DNA of 64,000 bases from JAJFKB01 sp965230515 (GTDB lineage Bacteria > Pseudomonadota > Gammaproteobacteria > Pseudomonadales > IMCC2047), in contig OZ246007.1 of NCBI GenBank assembly GCA_965230515.1, positions 1,488,001-1,552,000 of the forward strand, in the 5' to 3' direction. A program made the position numbers and the translations under genes. The notes beneath the pieces were generated by a model that saw only the letters and a list, made by a program, of their open reading frames with translations, made no database searches and was not told the DNA's origin. Shown here piece after piece: positions 1 to 9,337 of this stretch; position 1 is the stretch's first letter; the number at the start of each line of letters is the position of its first letter.

Positions 1-2863
1 CCGTGCCTGAAACTCCGGTTTTACAACGCAGCGAGGTATCCTTAACATCCGATGCCTTCTCGCCAAAGATAGCTCGCAACAGTTTTTCTTCCGGTGTCAA
101 TTGGGTTTCGCCTTTCGGTGTCACCTTGCCAACCAGAATATCACCGGGATTGACTTCCGCCCCGATGTAAACAATTCCGGACTCATCTAGTTTGCTTAGC
201 GCACTCTCACCGACGTTGGGAATATCCGCAGATATCTCCTCAGAACCCAGTTTGGTGTCACGTGCCACACAGGTAAGTTCCTGAATATGAATGGTCGTAA
301 ACCGGTCTTCTTCGACAACCCGCTCTGAAATCAGAATCGAATCCTCAAAGTTGTAGCCATTCCAGGGCATGAAAGCGATACGCATGTTTTGACCCAGCGC
401 CAGCTCTCCGGTATCAACCGAAGGACCATCAGCGAGAATATCACCACGAGCGACCATATCCCCTTGCTTGACCAGTGGTCGCTGATTTATGCAGGTATTC
501 TGGTTCGATCGTGTGTACTTGGTGAGGTTGTAGATCTCAACACCCGCTTCACCACTGGCCGTTTCCTCGTCAGACACTCGAACAACAATCTTGCCCGCAT
601 CGACACTATCGATTACACCACCACGCTGCGCAACAACACAAACACCCGAGTCGCGCGCCACGAAGCGCTCCATGCCAGTACCCACCAACGGTGTTTCGGC
701 TCGTAACGTCGGGACTGCCTGACGCTGCATGTTTGAACCCATCAGGGCCCGGTTCGCATCATCATGCTCGAGAAACGGGATCAATGATGCCGCTACCGAT
801 ACCACCTGCCTGGGGGAGACATCCATCAGATCAACCGCTTCCGGCGGCTTCACGGTAAATTCGTTTTGATGTCTGACCTGAACCAACTCATCGGTCAACT
901 TACCTTTGGCGTCTACCTCGGCGCTTGCCTGGGCAATAATGTGCTCGCCCTCATCAATCGCCGTAACATATTCAATCTCGTCTGTGACCTTGCCGTTTAC
1001 CACTTTGCGGTAGGGGCTTTCCAGGAACCCGTAATGGTTGGTTCTTGCGAAACAGGCCAAAGAGTTGATCAAACCGATGTTCGGTCCTTCCGGTGTTTCA
1101 ATAGGACATACTCGACCGTAATGCGTTGTATGTACGTCACGAACCTCGAATCCGGCACGCTCGCGTGTCAGACCACCAGGCCCCAGAGCAGATACCCTGC
1201 GTTTATGTGTAACCTCGGAAAGCGGGTTGTTCTGGTCCATAAACTGCGATAACTGGCTGGAACCAAAAAACTCTTTCACCGCGGCTGCAACAGGTTTTGC
1301 GTTGATCAGGTCTTTTGGCATCAGCCCTTCAGACTCAGCCATACTCAAACGTTCACGTACCGCTCGTTCAACACGAACCAGACCGACACGGAACTGGTTT
1401 TCCGCCATTTCACCTACGGAACGAATTCGTCGGTTACCCAGATGGTCAATATCATCCACTGTTCCGAAGCCGTTACGAATCGCAACCAGCGTTTTCAGCA
1501 CATCGATAATATCCGACCAGGTACCTTCAGACTCAACCAGTTTTTTGGAAAACTCATCCGAACGCTGACCGTAGTACTGGCTATCATACAAAACACCCGG
1601 CCCAACAGTAGCTTCACGACCAATACGACGATTCATCTTCATTCGCCCTACCGCCGACAGATCATATCGCTCTTCGGTAAAGAACAGGTTGTGGAACAGG
1701 TTCTCAGCAGATTCTTTAGTGGGCGGTTCGCCGGGACGCATCATTCGGTAAATTTCAACCAGTGCTTCCAGCTGATTCCGGCTCGGATCACTACGTAATG
1801 TATCTGAAATAAAAGGCCCGCAATCTAGGTCGTTGGTGTAAAGCGTCTGAATCTCTTTAATACCGGACTCTTCTATCTGAACCAACAGCTCTTCGGTGAT
1901 TTCCGAGTTACACTCACAGACCAACTCACCCGTTTCAGGATGAACCATATCTTTTGCAGTAACTTTACCAAACAGATATTCCCTTGGAATCTCCAGCCGT
2001 TTGGTTTTTGATTTCTCAATTTCCCGAATGTGTCGGGCAGTAATTCGGCGTCCCTCTTCTACAATGAGATTGCCTTTATTATCCTTGATATCAAAGGTTG
2101 CTGTCTCACCACGCAAGCGGCTCGGCTGCAACTCTAACTTGTATCCGGACTTGGTTAACTGGAAGCTGTTATTATCAAAGAACATCCCCAGAATTTGTTC
2201 CGAGCTATATCCCAATGCTCTTAACAGGATGGTCGCTGGCAGTTTTCTGCGTCGGTCAATACGGACAAAAACGCTATCTTTGGGATCAAATTCAAAGTCC
2301 AGCCATGAACCACGGTAAGGAATAATGCGCGCCGAATAGAGCAGCTTGCCCGAAGAGTGCGTTTTACCTTTATCATGATCGAAGAATACGCCAGGTGACC
2401 GGTGCAGCTGAGATACAACGACCCGCTCCGTACCATTGATAACAAAAGTACCGTTATCCGTCATCAGGGGTATTTCACCCATGTAGACTTCCTGTTCTTT
2501 AATATCCTTTACCGCCTTATTTGCGGAATCCCGGTCATAAATCACAAGACGAACTTTAACCCGCAATGGGGCGGCATAGGTAACACCGCGCAACTGACAC
2601 TCTTTGACATCAAACGCGGGAGTTCCTAACGCATAAGAAACGTATTCCAATGCGGCACTACCCGAATAGCTGGTAATGGGGAAAACAGACTGGAAAGCCG
2701 CATGCAATCCAACATCATCTCGGTTTTCAGCCGAGCTACCGGGCTGCAAAAAACTTCTGTATGAATTCAGTTGAATTGCCAACAGATAAGGTATGTCCAA
2801 TACCATTGGCAGCTTACCGAACTCCTTGCGAAGACGTTTTTTCTCTGTATATGAGTATGCCAT
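1..2863 (-). CDS. rpoB: RNA polymerase beta subunit (partial, C-terminus beyond left edge)
   Basis: Catalytic beta subunit of RNA polymerase. The reading frame stays open from the ATG at 2863 down to base 1, about 954 codons, so roughly the last 400 residues of the usual ~1340-1360 lie outside the window. The start reads MAYSYTEKKRLRKEFGKLP, typical of gammaproteobacterial RpoB. The rifampicin region near residue 530 reads FFGSSQLSQFMDQNNPLSEV followed by THKRRVSALGPGGL, with the wild-type residues at the positions equivalent to E. coli Q513, D516, H526 and S531, so no classical resistance substitution is visible. It lies 234 bp downstream of rplL, from which it is probably co-transcribed through a leaky hairpin. 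rpoC would be expected next, outside the window. Confidence 0.98.
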   Translation of the reverse strand, partial: MAYSYTEKKRLRKEFGKLPMVLDIPYLLAIQLNSYRSFLQPGSSAENRDDVGLHAAFQSVFPITSYSGSAALEYVSYALGTPAFDVKECQLRGVTYAAPLRVKVRLVIYDRDSANKAVKDIKEQEVYMGEIPLMTDNGTFVINGTERVVVSQLHRSPGVFFDHDKGKTHSSGKLLYSARIIPYRGSWLDFEFDPKDSVFVRIDRRRKLPATILLRALGYSSEQILGMFFDNNSFQLTKSGYKLELQPSRLRGETATFDIKDNKGNLIVEEGRRITARHIREIEKSKTKRLEIPREYLFGKVTAKDMVHPETGELVCECNSEITEELLVQIEESGIKEIQTLYTNDLDCGPFISDTLRSDPSRNQLEALVEIYRMMRPGEPPTKESAENLFHNLFFTEERYDLSAVGRMKMNRRIGREATVGPGVLYDSQYYGQRSDEFSKKLVESEGTWSDIIDVLKTLVAIRNGFGTVDDIDHLGNRRIRSVGEMAENQFRVGLVRVERAVRERLSMAESEGLMPKDLINAKPVAAAVKEFFGSSQLSQFMDQNNPLSEVTHKRRVSALGPGGLTRERAGFEVRDVHTTHYGRVCPIETPEGPNIGLINSLACFARTNHYGFLESPYRKVVNGKVTDEIEYVTAIDEGEHIIAQASAEVDAKGKLTDELVQVRHQNEFTVKPPEAVDLMDVSPRQVVSVAASLIPFLEHDDANRALMGSNMQRQAVPTLRAETPLVGTGMERFVARDSGVCVVAQRGGVIDSVDAGKIVVRVSDEETASGEAGVEIYNLTKYTRSNQNTCINQRPLVKQGDMVARGDILADGPSVDTGELALGQNMRIAFMPWNGYNFEDSILISERVVEEDRFTTIHIQELTCVARDTKLGSEEISADIPNVGESALSKLDESGIVYIGAEVNPGDILVGKVTPKGETQLTPEEKLLRAIFGEKASDVKDTSLRCKTGVSGT

Positions 2864-3033
2864 CAGTGTTCCTCGATCTTGTCTCTAGCGATCTGCCCAG
2901 TCCCGAATGTCGATCTGTCACGCGGGCTTTTGGAAATGCGTTTCCACACTTAATTGCCTATTTCGGCAATCACTACTTACCCCCCCGAAGGGAGCTGTTT
3001 ACCACTCTATTTTTTTGCCTAATTTACAACGGC

Positions 3034-3065
3034 AAAAGGCTGGCATCGCAAAAGCGTTACCAGCC
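3034..3065 (-). terminator. rplL-rpoB intergenic attenuator-like hairpin
   Basis: On the minus strand a 12-bp stem with one mismatch and one wobble (GGCTGG...CCAGCC at the base, TTTT loop) is followed by TTTTGCCG, only four T residues. It begins about 30 bp after the rplL stop. In E. coli a partial terminator in this same gap sets the lower expression of rpoBC relative to the ribosomal proteins. The position and the weak T tail suggest the same role here. Confidence 0.6.
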
Positions 3066-3097
3066 AACAGATTAAGCCGTAACTGTCAAAGCTGTTG

Positions 3098-3478
3098 TTA
3101 CTTCAGCTCCGCAGTAGCTCCTGCTTCTTCCAATTGCTTCTTGGCTTCTTCAGCTTCTTCCTTGCTAGCGCCTTCCTTGACAGTAGCCGGTGCGCCATCA
3201 ACCATCTCTTTAGCTTCTTTCAAACCAAGACCTGTGATTGCCCGAACTGCCTTAATGACGTTAACTTTCTTATCACCAATCGAGGCCAGAACAACATCAA
3301 ACTCAGTCTGCTCAGCAGCAGCTCCACCAGCGTCACCACCAGCAGCGGCAGGCGCAGCAGCAACAGCGGCAGCAGCAGAAACACCAAACTTCTCTTCCAT
3401 TGCTTCAACCAGCTCAACAACATCCATCACGCTCATTTCAGCAATTGCATTTAAAATATCTTCTTTAGACAGAGCCAT
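3098..3478 (-). CDS. rplL: 50S ribosomal protein bL12 (L7/L12)
   Basis: Stalk protein of the large ribosomal subunit, present as dimers bound to L10, that recruits the translational GTPases. The 126-residue product is the usual length. The N-terminal dimerisation helices (MALSKEDILNAIAEMSVMDV) are followed by an alanine-rich hinge (AAAAVAAAPAAAGG, about residues 35-50) and the conserved globular C-terminal domain with KVNVIKAVRAITGLGLKEAK. It sits 50 bp after rplJ in the standard rplJL pair. The Ala/Gly hinge makes the DNA locally repetitive and generates spurious ORFs on both strands. Confidence 0.98.
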   Translation of the reverse strand: MALSKEDILNAIAEMSVMDVVELVEAMEEKFGVSAAAAVAAAPAAAGGDAGGAAAEQTEFDVVLASIGDKKVNVIKAVRAITGLGLKEAKEMVDGAPATVKEGASKEEAEEAKKQLEEAGATAELK

Positions 3479-3528
3479 GACTCCAATCTCCTAACATTAA
3501 ATAACGATTAAAAGGTAAGCCGCTTAAC

Positions 3529-4059
3529 TTAAGCCGCCTCTTGTTTTTGATCACGAACTGCAGCAAGGGTACGAACCAACTTGCCAGGCACTTCGTTGAC
3601 GGTACGCGCCAGCTTGGTAACCGGAGCCTGCATAACACTCATCAGCATAGCTATAGCCTGATCTCTGGTTGGCAGTTTCGCGAGCACATCAATTTGATCT
3701 GCCGCCAATAATTTGCCACCCACGGATAGCGCCTTAACTTCGAGTTTTTCATTCTCTTTGGCGAAATCCTTAACCAGACGAGCTGCCGAACCCGGATCTT
3801 CTTGCGAAAATGCCAGGATTGTAGGGCCTGTGAGCGCCTCTTGAATACACTCATACTCAGTCCCTTCAACAGCACGCTTGAGCAGTGTATTGCGCACAAC
3901 ACGCAAATATACACCGGAATCTCGAGCTTGCTTGCGCAGGTCGGTCATTTGTTCAACTGATAGGCCGTGATAATCGGCCAGCACAGCAGCCAGAGCGCTA
4001 CCAGCAGCTTCGTTGACTTCAGCGACAATCGCTTTTTTGTCTTCGAGTCTTAATGCCAC
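3529..4059 (-). CDS. rplJ: 50S ribosomal protein uL10
   Basis: L10 anchors the L7/L12 dimers to 23S rRNA and, as the L10-L12 complex, represses its own mRNA. The frame can be extended upstream to 4158 and has an ATG at 4065. I chose the GTG at 4059 because TAGGAG lies 8 bases before it but only 2 bases before the ATG, and because the product then begins (V/M)ALRLEDKKAIVAEV, matching the usual L10 start. The resulting 176 residues fit the family (about 165-180). YLRVVRNTLLKRAVEGTEYE and KLVRTLAAVRD are characteristic. It is followed by rplL. Confidence 0.95.
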   Translation of the reverse strand: MALRLEDKKAIVAEVNEAAGSALAAVLADYHGLSVEQMTDLRKQARDSGVYLRVVRNTLLKRAVEGTEYECIQEALTGPTILAFSQEDPGSAARLVKDFAKENEKLEVKALSVGGKLLAADQIDVLAKLPTRDQAIAMLMSVMQAPVTKLARTVNEVPGKLVRTLAAVRDQKQEAA

Positions 4060-4307
4060 TCGCATTACTCCTATTTTGTGTTGGGGGTCCCCAACGGTTA
4101 ACAATCCCCTGCCAATCCGGAACATAGTCCAACCAGCCGGGCATTTACGGTAAAGCAATCACTTACTTGCCTTACCCCATCTGCGCAGGTTTTACTATTA
4201 AGCCAGGACGCTATACAAGCCGTCTTCGCACCTGCGGTCTTTGATGGTCACCGCTGTAATCACAGTAGTGACCCCAAAGTTAGGTATGCAGACCTTTTCA
4301 GGCCTGA
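4060..4307 (-). promoter_or_regulatory. rplJ leader region (probable L10-type ribosomal leader)
   Basis: This 248-bp gap between rplA and rplJ has no plausible gene. On the transcript it contains several short hairpins, including TTGGGG-AC-CCCCAA ending about 15 bases before the rplJ Shine-Dalgarno. In many bacteria this exact gap carries the L10 leader, where L10-L12 binds and represses translation of rplJL. The call rests on position, length and visible secondary structure. I did not match it to the covariance model. Confidence 0.5.
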
Positions 4308-5003
4308 TTAAATTTCCAAAGAACTTTGATCTACCTGAATACCCGGCCCCATCGTTGTGGATAGGGAAATACGCTTCAGGTATACACCCTTGGCACTGGC
4401 AGGCTTCAGTTTTTTAACCTCTGCAATCAGGGCTTCGATATTTTCTTTCAGTGCATCATTAGTAAATCCGACTTTACCAACTGAGCAATGAATAATGCCG
4501 CCTTTGTCTGTGCGAAAACGTACCTGACCGGCTTTTGCGTTTTTAACCGCACCTTCCACATCTGGAGTTACCGTTCCCACTTTCGGATTTGGCATCAAAC
4601 CTCTTGGTCCCAGAATCTGGCCGAGCGTACCAACAACCCGCATCGCATCCGGTGTTGCAATAACCACGTCAAAATCCATATTTCCCGCTTTAACCGAATC
4701 AGCAAGATCTTCCATGCCGACCACATCGGCCCCGGCAGCTTTTGCTTTATCAGCATTTTCGCCTTGCGTAAAAACAGCAACACGGACATCTTTACCCGTT
4801 CCATTAGGCAATACCGTAGAACCTCTTACCACCTGATCTGATTTGCGCACATCAACACCCAGGTTAACCGCCACATCAACAGATTCGGTAAATTTCAGAT
4901 TTGAGACTTCTGAAAGCAAACTTGCCGCTTCGTCAAATTGATAAATCTTATCCTGGTCGATTTTTTCTCTAATCGCCTTTATACGCTTACTGAGCTTGGC
5001 CAT
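4308..5003 (-). CDS. rplA: 50S ribosomal protein uL1
   Basis: L1 forms the mobile L1 stalk of the 50S subunit, helps release deacylated tRNA from the E site, and represses the rplKA mRNA. The product is 231 residues, the normal length. Recognisable parts are MAKLSKRIKAIREKID at the N-terminus, GGIIHCSVGKVGF in the central RNA-binding domain, and the ending KRISLSTTMGPGIQVDQSSL. The start codon overlaps the rplK stop by one base (TAATG), so the two are probably translationally coupled. Confidence 0.98.
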   Translation of the reverse strand: MAKLSKRIKAIREKIDQDKIYQFDEAASLLSEVSNLKFTESVDVAVNLGVDVRKSDQVVRGSTVLPNGTGKDVRVAVFTQGENADKAKAAGADVVGMEDLADSVKAGNMDFDVVIATPDAMRVVGTLGQILGPRGLMPNPKVGTVTPDVEGAVKNAKAGQVRFRTDKGGIIHCSVGKVGFTNDALKENIEALIAEVKKLKPASAKGVYLKRISLSTTMGPGIQVDQSSLEI

Positions 5004-5437
5004 TATTCAACCCCCTCTGTCTCAATCCCCATACTGCGAGCACTACCCGCGATTGTTCTTACCGCTGCATCCATATCCGCCGCGGTAATATCAGGCATTT
5101 TCACTGTAGCGATCTCTTCCAGCTGAGCACGTGTCACCTTGCCAACCTTATCGGTGTTAGGCCGGGCGCTGCCGCTTTTCAAACCAGCTGCTTTCTTAAG
5201 CAGAATGGATGCCGGGGGGGTTTTGGTAATAAAGGTGAAACTACGGTCGCTATAGACCGTAATTACAACAGGAATAGGCATACCCTGTTCCATACTCTGG
5301 GTCTGCGCATTAAATGCCTTACAGAACTCCATAATATTAACACCATGCTGCCCAAGCGCCGGACCTACCGGGGGACTGGGGTTCGCCTGACCAGCTGCCA
5401 CTTGCAGCTTGATATACGCTTCAATCTTCTTAGCCAT
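5003..5437 (-). CDS. rplK: 50S ribosomal protein uL11
   Basis: L11 binds the GTPase-associated centre of 23S rRNA and is needed for RelA activation and release-factor function. The product is 144 residues. The N-terminal domain carries the proline-rich IKLQVAAGQANPSPPVGPAL and LGQHGVNIMEFCKAFN. The C-terminal RNA-binding domain ends in AARTIAGSARSMGIE-like sequence. It follows nusG after 90 bp and overlaps rplA by one base. All expected conserved residues are visible. Confidence 0.98.
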   Translation of the reverse strand: MAKKIEAYIKLQVAAGQANPSPPVGPALGQHGVNIMEFCKAFNAQTQSMEQGMPIPVVITVYSDRSFTFITKTPPASILLKKAAGLKSGSARPNTDKVGKVTRAQLEEIATVKMPDITAADMDAAVRTIAGSARSMGIETEGVE

Positions 5438-5527
5438 TTATCTTCTCCTGTGGGTAATAGCGCCGTACTCGTTTCCACGCGGGAAATACTTTCGGGCTCC
5501 CCTGTTTTGATTTACCAGATCGTTGAT

Positions 5528-6061
5528 CTAGCCTTTTTCCACTTGATCAAAATCAAGCTCGACCGGCGTTGACCGGCCAAAAATAGTGACTGCGATATGC
5601 AGCTTGCTCTTCGCGTAATTAACCTCTTCAACCACACCGGAGAAATCCGCAAAAGGCCCGTCAATAACACGTACCATCTCGCCAACCTCAAACAGGGTCT
5701 TGGGTCTTGGCTGCTCAACACCATCCTGAATTCGCTGCAGAATTGCATTGGCTTCCTTTTCAGATATGGGCGCCGGCTTGTCGGCTGTACCACCAATAAA
5801 GCCCATCACCCTTGGTGTAGACTTCACTAAATGCCAACTCTCGTCATTCATATCCATTTGCACTAAAACATAGCCCGGATAGAATTTACGTTCACTCTTG
5901 CGCTTTTGACCACTGCGCATCTCCACAACTTCTTCCGTTGGCACCAGAATCTCACCGAAATAATCTTCCATGCCATGTAATTTGACCCGCTCAAGCAGAG
6001 CACGCATTACATTTTTTTCATATCCGGAATAAGCATGTACGACATACCAACGTTTACTCAC
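5528..6061 (-). CDS. nusG: Transcription termination/antitermination protein NusG
   Basis: NusG binds RNA polymerase through its NGN domain, suppresses pausing, and links the polymerase to Rho or to ribosomal S10 through its KOW domain. It is also part of rRNA antitermination complexes acting at boxA, such as those found in this window. The 177-residue product begins MSKRWYVVHAYSGYEKNV, contains GYVLVQMDMNDESWHLVKST and ends with a KOW domain (VGEMVRVIDGPFADFSGVVE). It lies 12 bp after secE, the standard secE-nusG operon. Confidence 0.98.
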   Translation of the reverse strand: MSKRWYVVHAYSGYEKNVMRALLERVKLHGMEDYFGEILVPTEEVVEMRSGQKRKSERKFYPGYVLVQMDMNDESWHLVKSTPRVMGFIGGTADKPAPISEKEANAILQRIQDGVEQPRPKTLFEVGEMVRVIDGPFADFSGVVEEVNYAKSKLHIAVTIFGRSTPVELDFDQVEKG

Positions 6062-6073
6062 CAGTCTTGTCTC

Positions 6074-6448
6074 CTAACCAATTATTCCAGATACCGCCCA
6101 ACTTAGCAGCGAATCAAGCCCCCAAAGTAATAACGCAACAACAACCACTACAGCCATTACAATTAAGGTTGTTTGCCGGGTTTCCGCTTTGGTCGGCCAC
6201 ACTACCTTTCGTATTTCGGTTCGCGCCTCTTTTAACAGCGTCCAGAAAGCTATACCCTTAGCCGTCTGTAACGCCACAAATCCGGCCACCAAAGCAACCA
6301 CAAGCAGCCCCAGCACACGGTAGAGTAGCGACTCTTCTGCAAAATAGGCATTACCAAAAATGCCAGCAGCCACGAGCACAACAACCACCGCCCACTTCAA
6401 AAAGTCGAACCTGGGCTCTTCTGCAGATGTTGATGTCTTAGCATTCAT
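6074..6448 (-). CDS. secE: Preprotein translocase subunit SecE
   Basis: Small essential subunit of the SecYEG channel in the inner membrane. The product is 124 residues. Two hydrophobic segments lie in the N-terminal half (WAVVVVLVAAGIFGNAYF and VLGLLVVALVAGFVALQTAK). The conserved amphipathic/cytosolic motif (FWTLLKEARTEIRKVVWPTK) and a third membrane helix (LIVMAVVVVVALLLWGLDSL) follow. This three-helix form is typical of Gammaproteobacteria. It lies between tRNA-Trp and nusG. Confidence 0.97.
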   Translation of the reverse strand: MNAKTSTSAEEPRFDFLKWAVVVVLVAAGIFGNAYFAEESLLYRVLGLLVVALVAGFVALQTAKGIAFWTLLKEARTEIRKVVWPTKAETRQTTLIVMAVVVVVALLLWGLDSLLSWAVSGIIG

Positions 6449-6521
6449 TGCAAGAACTCACCTTAGTTTTGTTTCAATTTACCACCGAGACGCCCACCTA
6501 TAAACGGTGGCCTGTATTCGG

Positions 6522-6597
<76 letters not shown>

Positions 6598-6608
6598 AAA
6601 CACATAAA

Positions 6609-6641
6609 AGCGGTTAAATGGATTTTCTCCACTTAACCGCT
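6609..6641 (-). terminator. Intrinsic terminator after tuf
   Basis: On the minus strand a 14-bp stem with a single G-T wobble (AGCGGTTAAGTGGA / TCCATTTAACCGCT, GAAAA loop) is followed by TTTATGTG. It begins about 30 bp after the tuf stop and 12 bp before tRNA-Trp, so it should end most tRNA-tuf transcripts and leave tRNA-Trp-secE dependent on read-through or another promoter. Confidence 0.8.
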
Positions 6642-6671
6642 ATCGCCAGGGCCTTTAAATCGGCCCCGATA

Positions 6672-7862
6672 TTACTCGATAATTTTAGCTACAACACCAG
6701 CACCAACAGTACGTCCACCTTCACGAATCGCAAAGCGCAGACCTTCTTCCATCGCAATCGGCGCGATCAAAGAAACCGTCATCTGAATGTTATCTCCAGG
6801 CATCACCATCTCAACACCATCAGGCAGCTCACAAGCTCCCGTTACGTCTGTGGTACGGAAGTAAAACTGCGGACGATAGCCTTTAAAGAATGGTGTATGA
6901 CGACCACCTTCATCTTTTGACAGTACGTAAACTTCCGCTTCAAATTGCGTGTGCGGGGTAATTGATCCCGGCTTCGCCAGTACCTGTCCACGCTCCACTT
7001 CGTCTCGCTTGGTACCACGCAGCAATACACCAACGTTCTCACCTGCACGACCTTCGTCAAGCAGCTTACGGAACATCTCTACACCCGTACAGGTTGTAGT
7101 CGTGGTATCTTTGATGCCTACGATCTCGATCTCTTCGCTCACTTTGATCACACCACGCTCTACACGTCCGGTGACCACCGTACCACGACCTGAAATAGAG
7201 AACACGTCCTCAATCGGCATCAGGAATGGCTGATCAACCGCCCGCTCCGGCTCAGGAATGTATTCGTCCAGTGTTTCAACCAGCTTCTGAACTGAGGGCA
7301 TACCAATATCTGAAGTATCGCCTTCCAGCGCTTTCAGCGCGGATCCGATAATGATTGGTGTGTCGTCACCCGGGAATTCGTATTGATCCAACAGCTCACG
7401 AACTTCCATCTCGACCAGTTCGATCAGCTCTTCGTCATCAACCATGTCCGCTTTGTTCAGGTAAACAACGATGTAAGGTACACCGACCTGACGGGACAAC
7501 AGAATGTGCTCTCGGGTTTGTGGCATCGGGCCATCAGCCGCTGAACAAACCAGAATCGCTCCGTCCATCTGTGCCGCACCGGTGATCATGTTCTTCACAT
7601 AGTCAGCGTGTCCCGGACAGTCAACGTGCGCATAGTGACGATTCGGAGAATCGTACTCAACGTGTGACGTTGCGATAGTAATACCACGCTCACGCTCTTC
7701 CGGTGCATTATCAATACCGTCAAAGGCTATTGCTTCTCCGCCCCAGACTTCCGCACAGACACGGGTCAGCGCCGCCGTCAACGTCGTCTTACCATGGTCA
7801 ACGTGACCAATAGTACCTACGTTAACGTGCGGTTTATTTCGTTCAAACTTTTCCTTAGACAT
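6672..7862 (-). CDS. tuf: Elongation factor Tu
   Basis: GTPase that delivers aminoacyl-tRNA to the ribosomal A site. The product is 396 residues, close to the 394 of E. coli. The G-domain motifs are intact: GHVDHGKTT near residue 19, the effector RGITI, DCPGHADY, NKAD and the final G motif. Domain 2 (VTGRVERGVIKVSEEIEIVG) and domain 3 (TDVTGACELPDGVEMVMPGD) follow. It is downstream of four tRNA genes, the thrU-tyrU-glyT-thrT-tufB arrangement of E. coli. Many relatives carry a second copy near rpsG/fusA, not seen here. Confidence 0.98.
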   Translation of the reverse strand: MSKEKFERNKPHVNVGTIGHVDHGKTTLTAALTRVCAEVWGGEAIAFDGIDNAPEERERGITIATSHVEYDSPNRHYAHVDCPGHADYVKNMITGAAQMDGAILVCSAADGPMPQTREHILLSRQVGVPYIVVYLNKADMVDDEELIELVEMEVRELLDQYEFPGDDTPIIIGSALKALEGDTSDIGMPSVQKLVETLDEYIPEPERAVDQPFLMPIEDVFSISGRGTVVTGRVERGVIKVSEEIEIVGIKDTTTTTCTGVEMFRKLLDEGRAGENVGVLLRGTKRDEVERGQVLAKPGSITPHTQFEAEVYVLSKDEGGRHTPFFKGYRPQFYFRTTDVTGACELPDGVEMVMPGDNIQMTVSLIAPIAMEEGLRFAIREGGRTVGAGVVAKIIE

Positions 7863-7948
7863 GACTAGCCTCTTCTATTTCAGTATCTTGAATAAATACA
7901 ATTCACGCTTCTAAACAACACAAAAAGATCTACCAACAATTTACAATG

Positions 7949-8024
<76 letters not shown>

Positions 8025-8054
8025 CTATAACTCTCACACATTCCAACACCTTAC

Positions 8055-8128
<74 letters not shown>

Positions 8129-8237
8129 ACACATAACCTGCATTAAAGGTATCCTAAAAACACAGGGCAACCTGTATTCTACGACTACTATTAAGAGTCT
8201 TTCACAAAAACCCTTAGTACCCAAAACGCTTTAAAAA

Positions 8238-8322
<85 letters not shown>

Positions 8323-8409
8323 ATATGCCTTGCGATTGGCAGCACCTAAACGGCTCATCACCAACCTTCTCTAAATTCTTGCGCCACTGCCAAAATGGTC
8401 GCCTGTTAC

Positions 8410-8485
<76 letters not shown>

Positions 8486-8518
8486 TAAACACGTAACAGC
8501 TTGAAAATTAGGGGCGCA

Positions 8519-8547
8519 ATTTTAGTAGAACTACTCGACCGAAGCAA
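8519..8547 (-). promoter_or_regulatory. Predicted sigma70 promoter of the tRNA-tuf operon
   Basis: On the minus strand TTGCTT (8547-8542), a 17-bp spacer and TAAAAT (8524-8519), followed by the GC-rich discriminator TGCGCCCC. It overlaps the last codons of the SPOR-domain gene and lies about 34 bp before the first tRNA. A GC-rich discriminator is typical of stringently controlled stable-RNA promoters. Pattern match only. Confidence 0.6.
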
Positions 8548-9301
8548 CTGATTTACAAACTTTTTGGCGATACTTTACCTGAGGGTATCTTTCTTGCAGC
8601 TCAAATAGGGTTTCCTGGCCGGGTAATTCACCGTTAGCCGGATCAATAATAACCTCAAAATACTCATAACCATTTGATTTTTCAGACAGCTTTATCTCAA
8701 CCTGCAAATCCGACAAACTCTGCGTCACTTTTTCTATCTGGGCTTCAGTTTCGAAAACTCCCAACGAAAGACCATTCACCAGCTCACCATCAGCAATCAA
8801 AAAAGCCTCTACGCCATTGGCTTTGATTTTAGACATCATTTCCATTGCTGATCTTGGCGTAGCGAACGGCTCTATATATGCCCAATATCGAGACTTCATG
8901 GTCACTGCCTGTCTGCTAACCATCACCTTAAAACCCGTTTTTTCCAGGTAATCAACGACATCATCTTTCTGGACGGACTCAAGAAACGGACCAAAAACCA
9001 GGCACTGACCCGCTGGTCCCTCATTCTCCTGACCCGGCAGCAACTCGGCGAGAGGCGTCATTACTTCATCACTTAAGACTGATCCATCATTTAATTGGTT
9101 CTGAACCTCAACACCTGGGCTTTTCTCAAGACGCCACAACTGATCACGCGCCTCTGACAGCAATTGAAGTTCCAGCATCTCGCCCTGAACAGCACTGTCC
9201 TTTTTCGACGGCGGCTGCACACCATTGTCGCTCACCATCAACGTTTGCCAACCCAGATACCCCAGATTTATTATTACCAGGGCATAAAATATCCAGCGCA
9301 T
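8531..9301 (-). CDS. SPOR-domain membrane-anchored protein
   Basis: Probable single-pass inner-membrane protein of 256 residues. An N-terminal membrane segment (FYALVIINLGYLGWQTLM, about 4-21) is followed by a variable periplasmic linker. A domain from about residue 98 onwards (CLVFGPFLESVQKDDVVDYL ... SRYWAYIEPFATPRSAMEMM) resembles SPOR repeats, which bind denuded septal peptidoglycan. It follows coaX after 36 bp in the birA-coaX operon, where many Gammaproteobacteria have a SPOR-type protein. Its substrate and partner cannot be read from sequence. Its 3' end overlaps the promoter of the tRNA-tuf operon. Confidence 0.75.
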   Translation of the reverse strand: MRWIFYALVIINLGYLGWQTLMVSDNGVQPPSKKDSAVQGEMLELQLLSEARDQLWRLEKSPGVEVQNQLNDGSVLSDEVMTPLAELLPGQENEGPAGQCLVFGPFLESVQKDDVVDYLEKTGFKVMVSRQAVTMKSRYWAYIEPFATPRSAMEMMSKIKANGVEAFLIADGELVNGLSLGVFETEAQIEKVTQSLSDLQVEIKLSEKSNGYEYFEVIIDPANGELPGQETLFELQERYPQVKYRQKVCKSVASVE

Positions 9302-9337
9302 CGCCTTATTCCCTCTGCCATCGAGCTGCCCCGTCCA

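Noticed and set aside
3098..3494. Ser/Ala-rich ORFs opposite rplL (plus strand)
   Set aside because: Shadows of the Ala/Gly-rich hinge codons of L7/L12.
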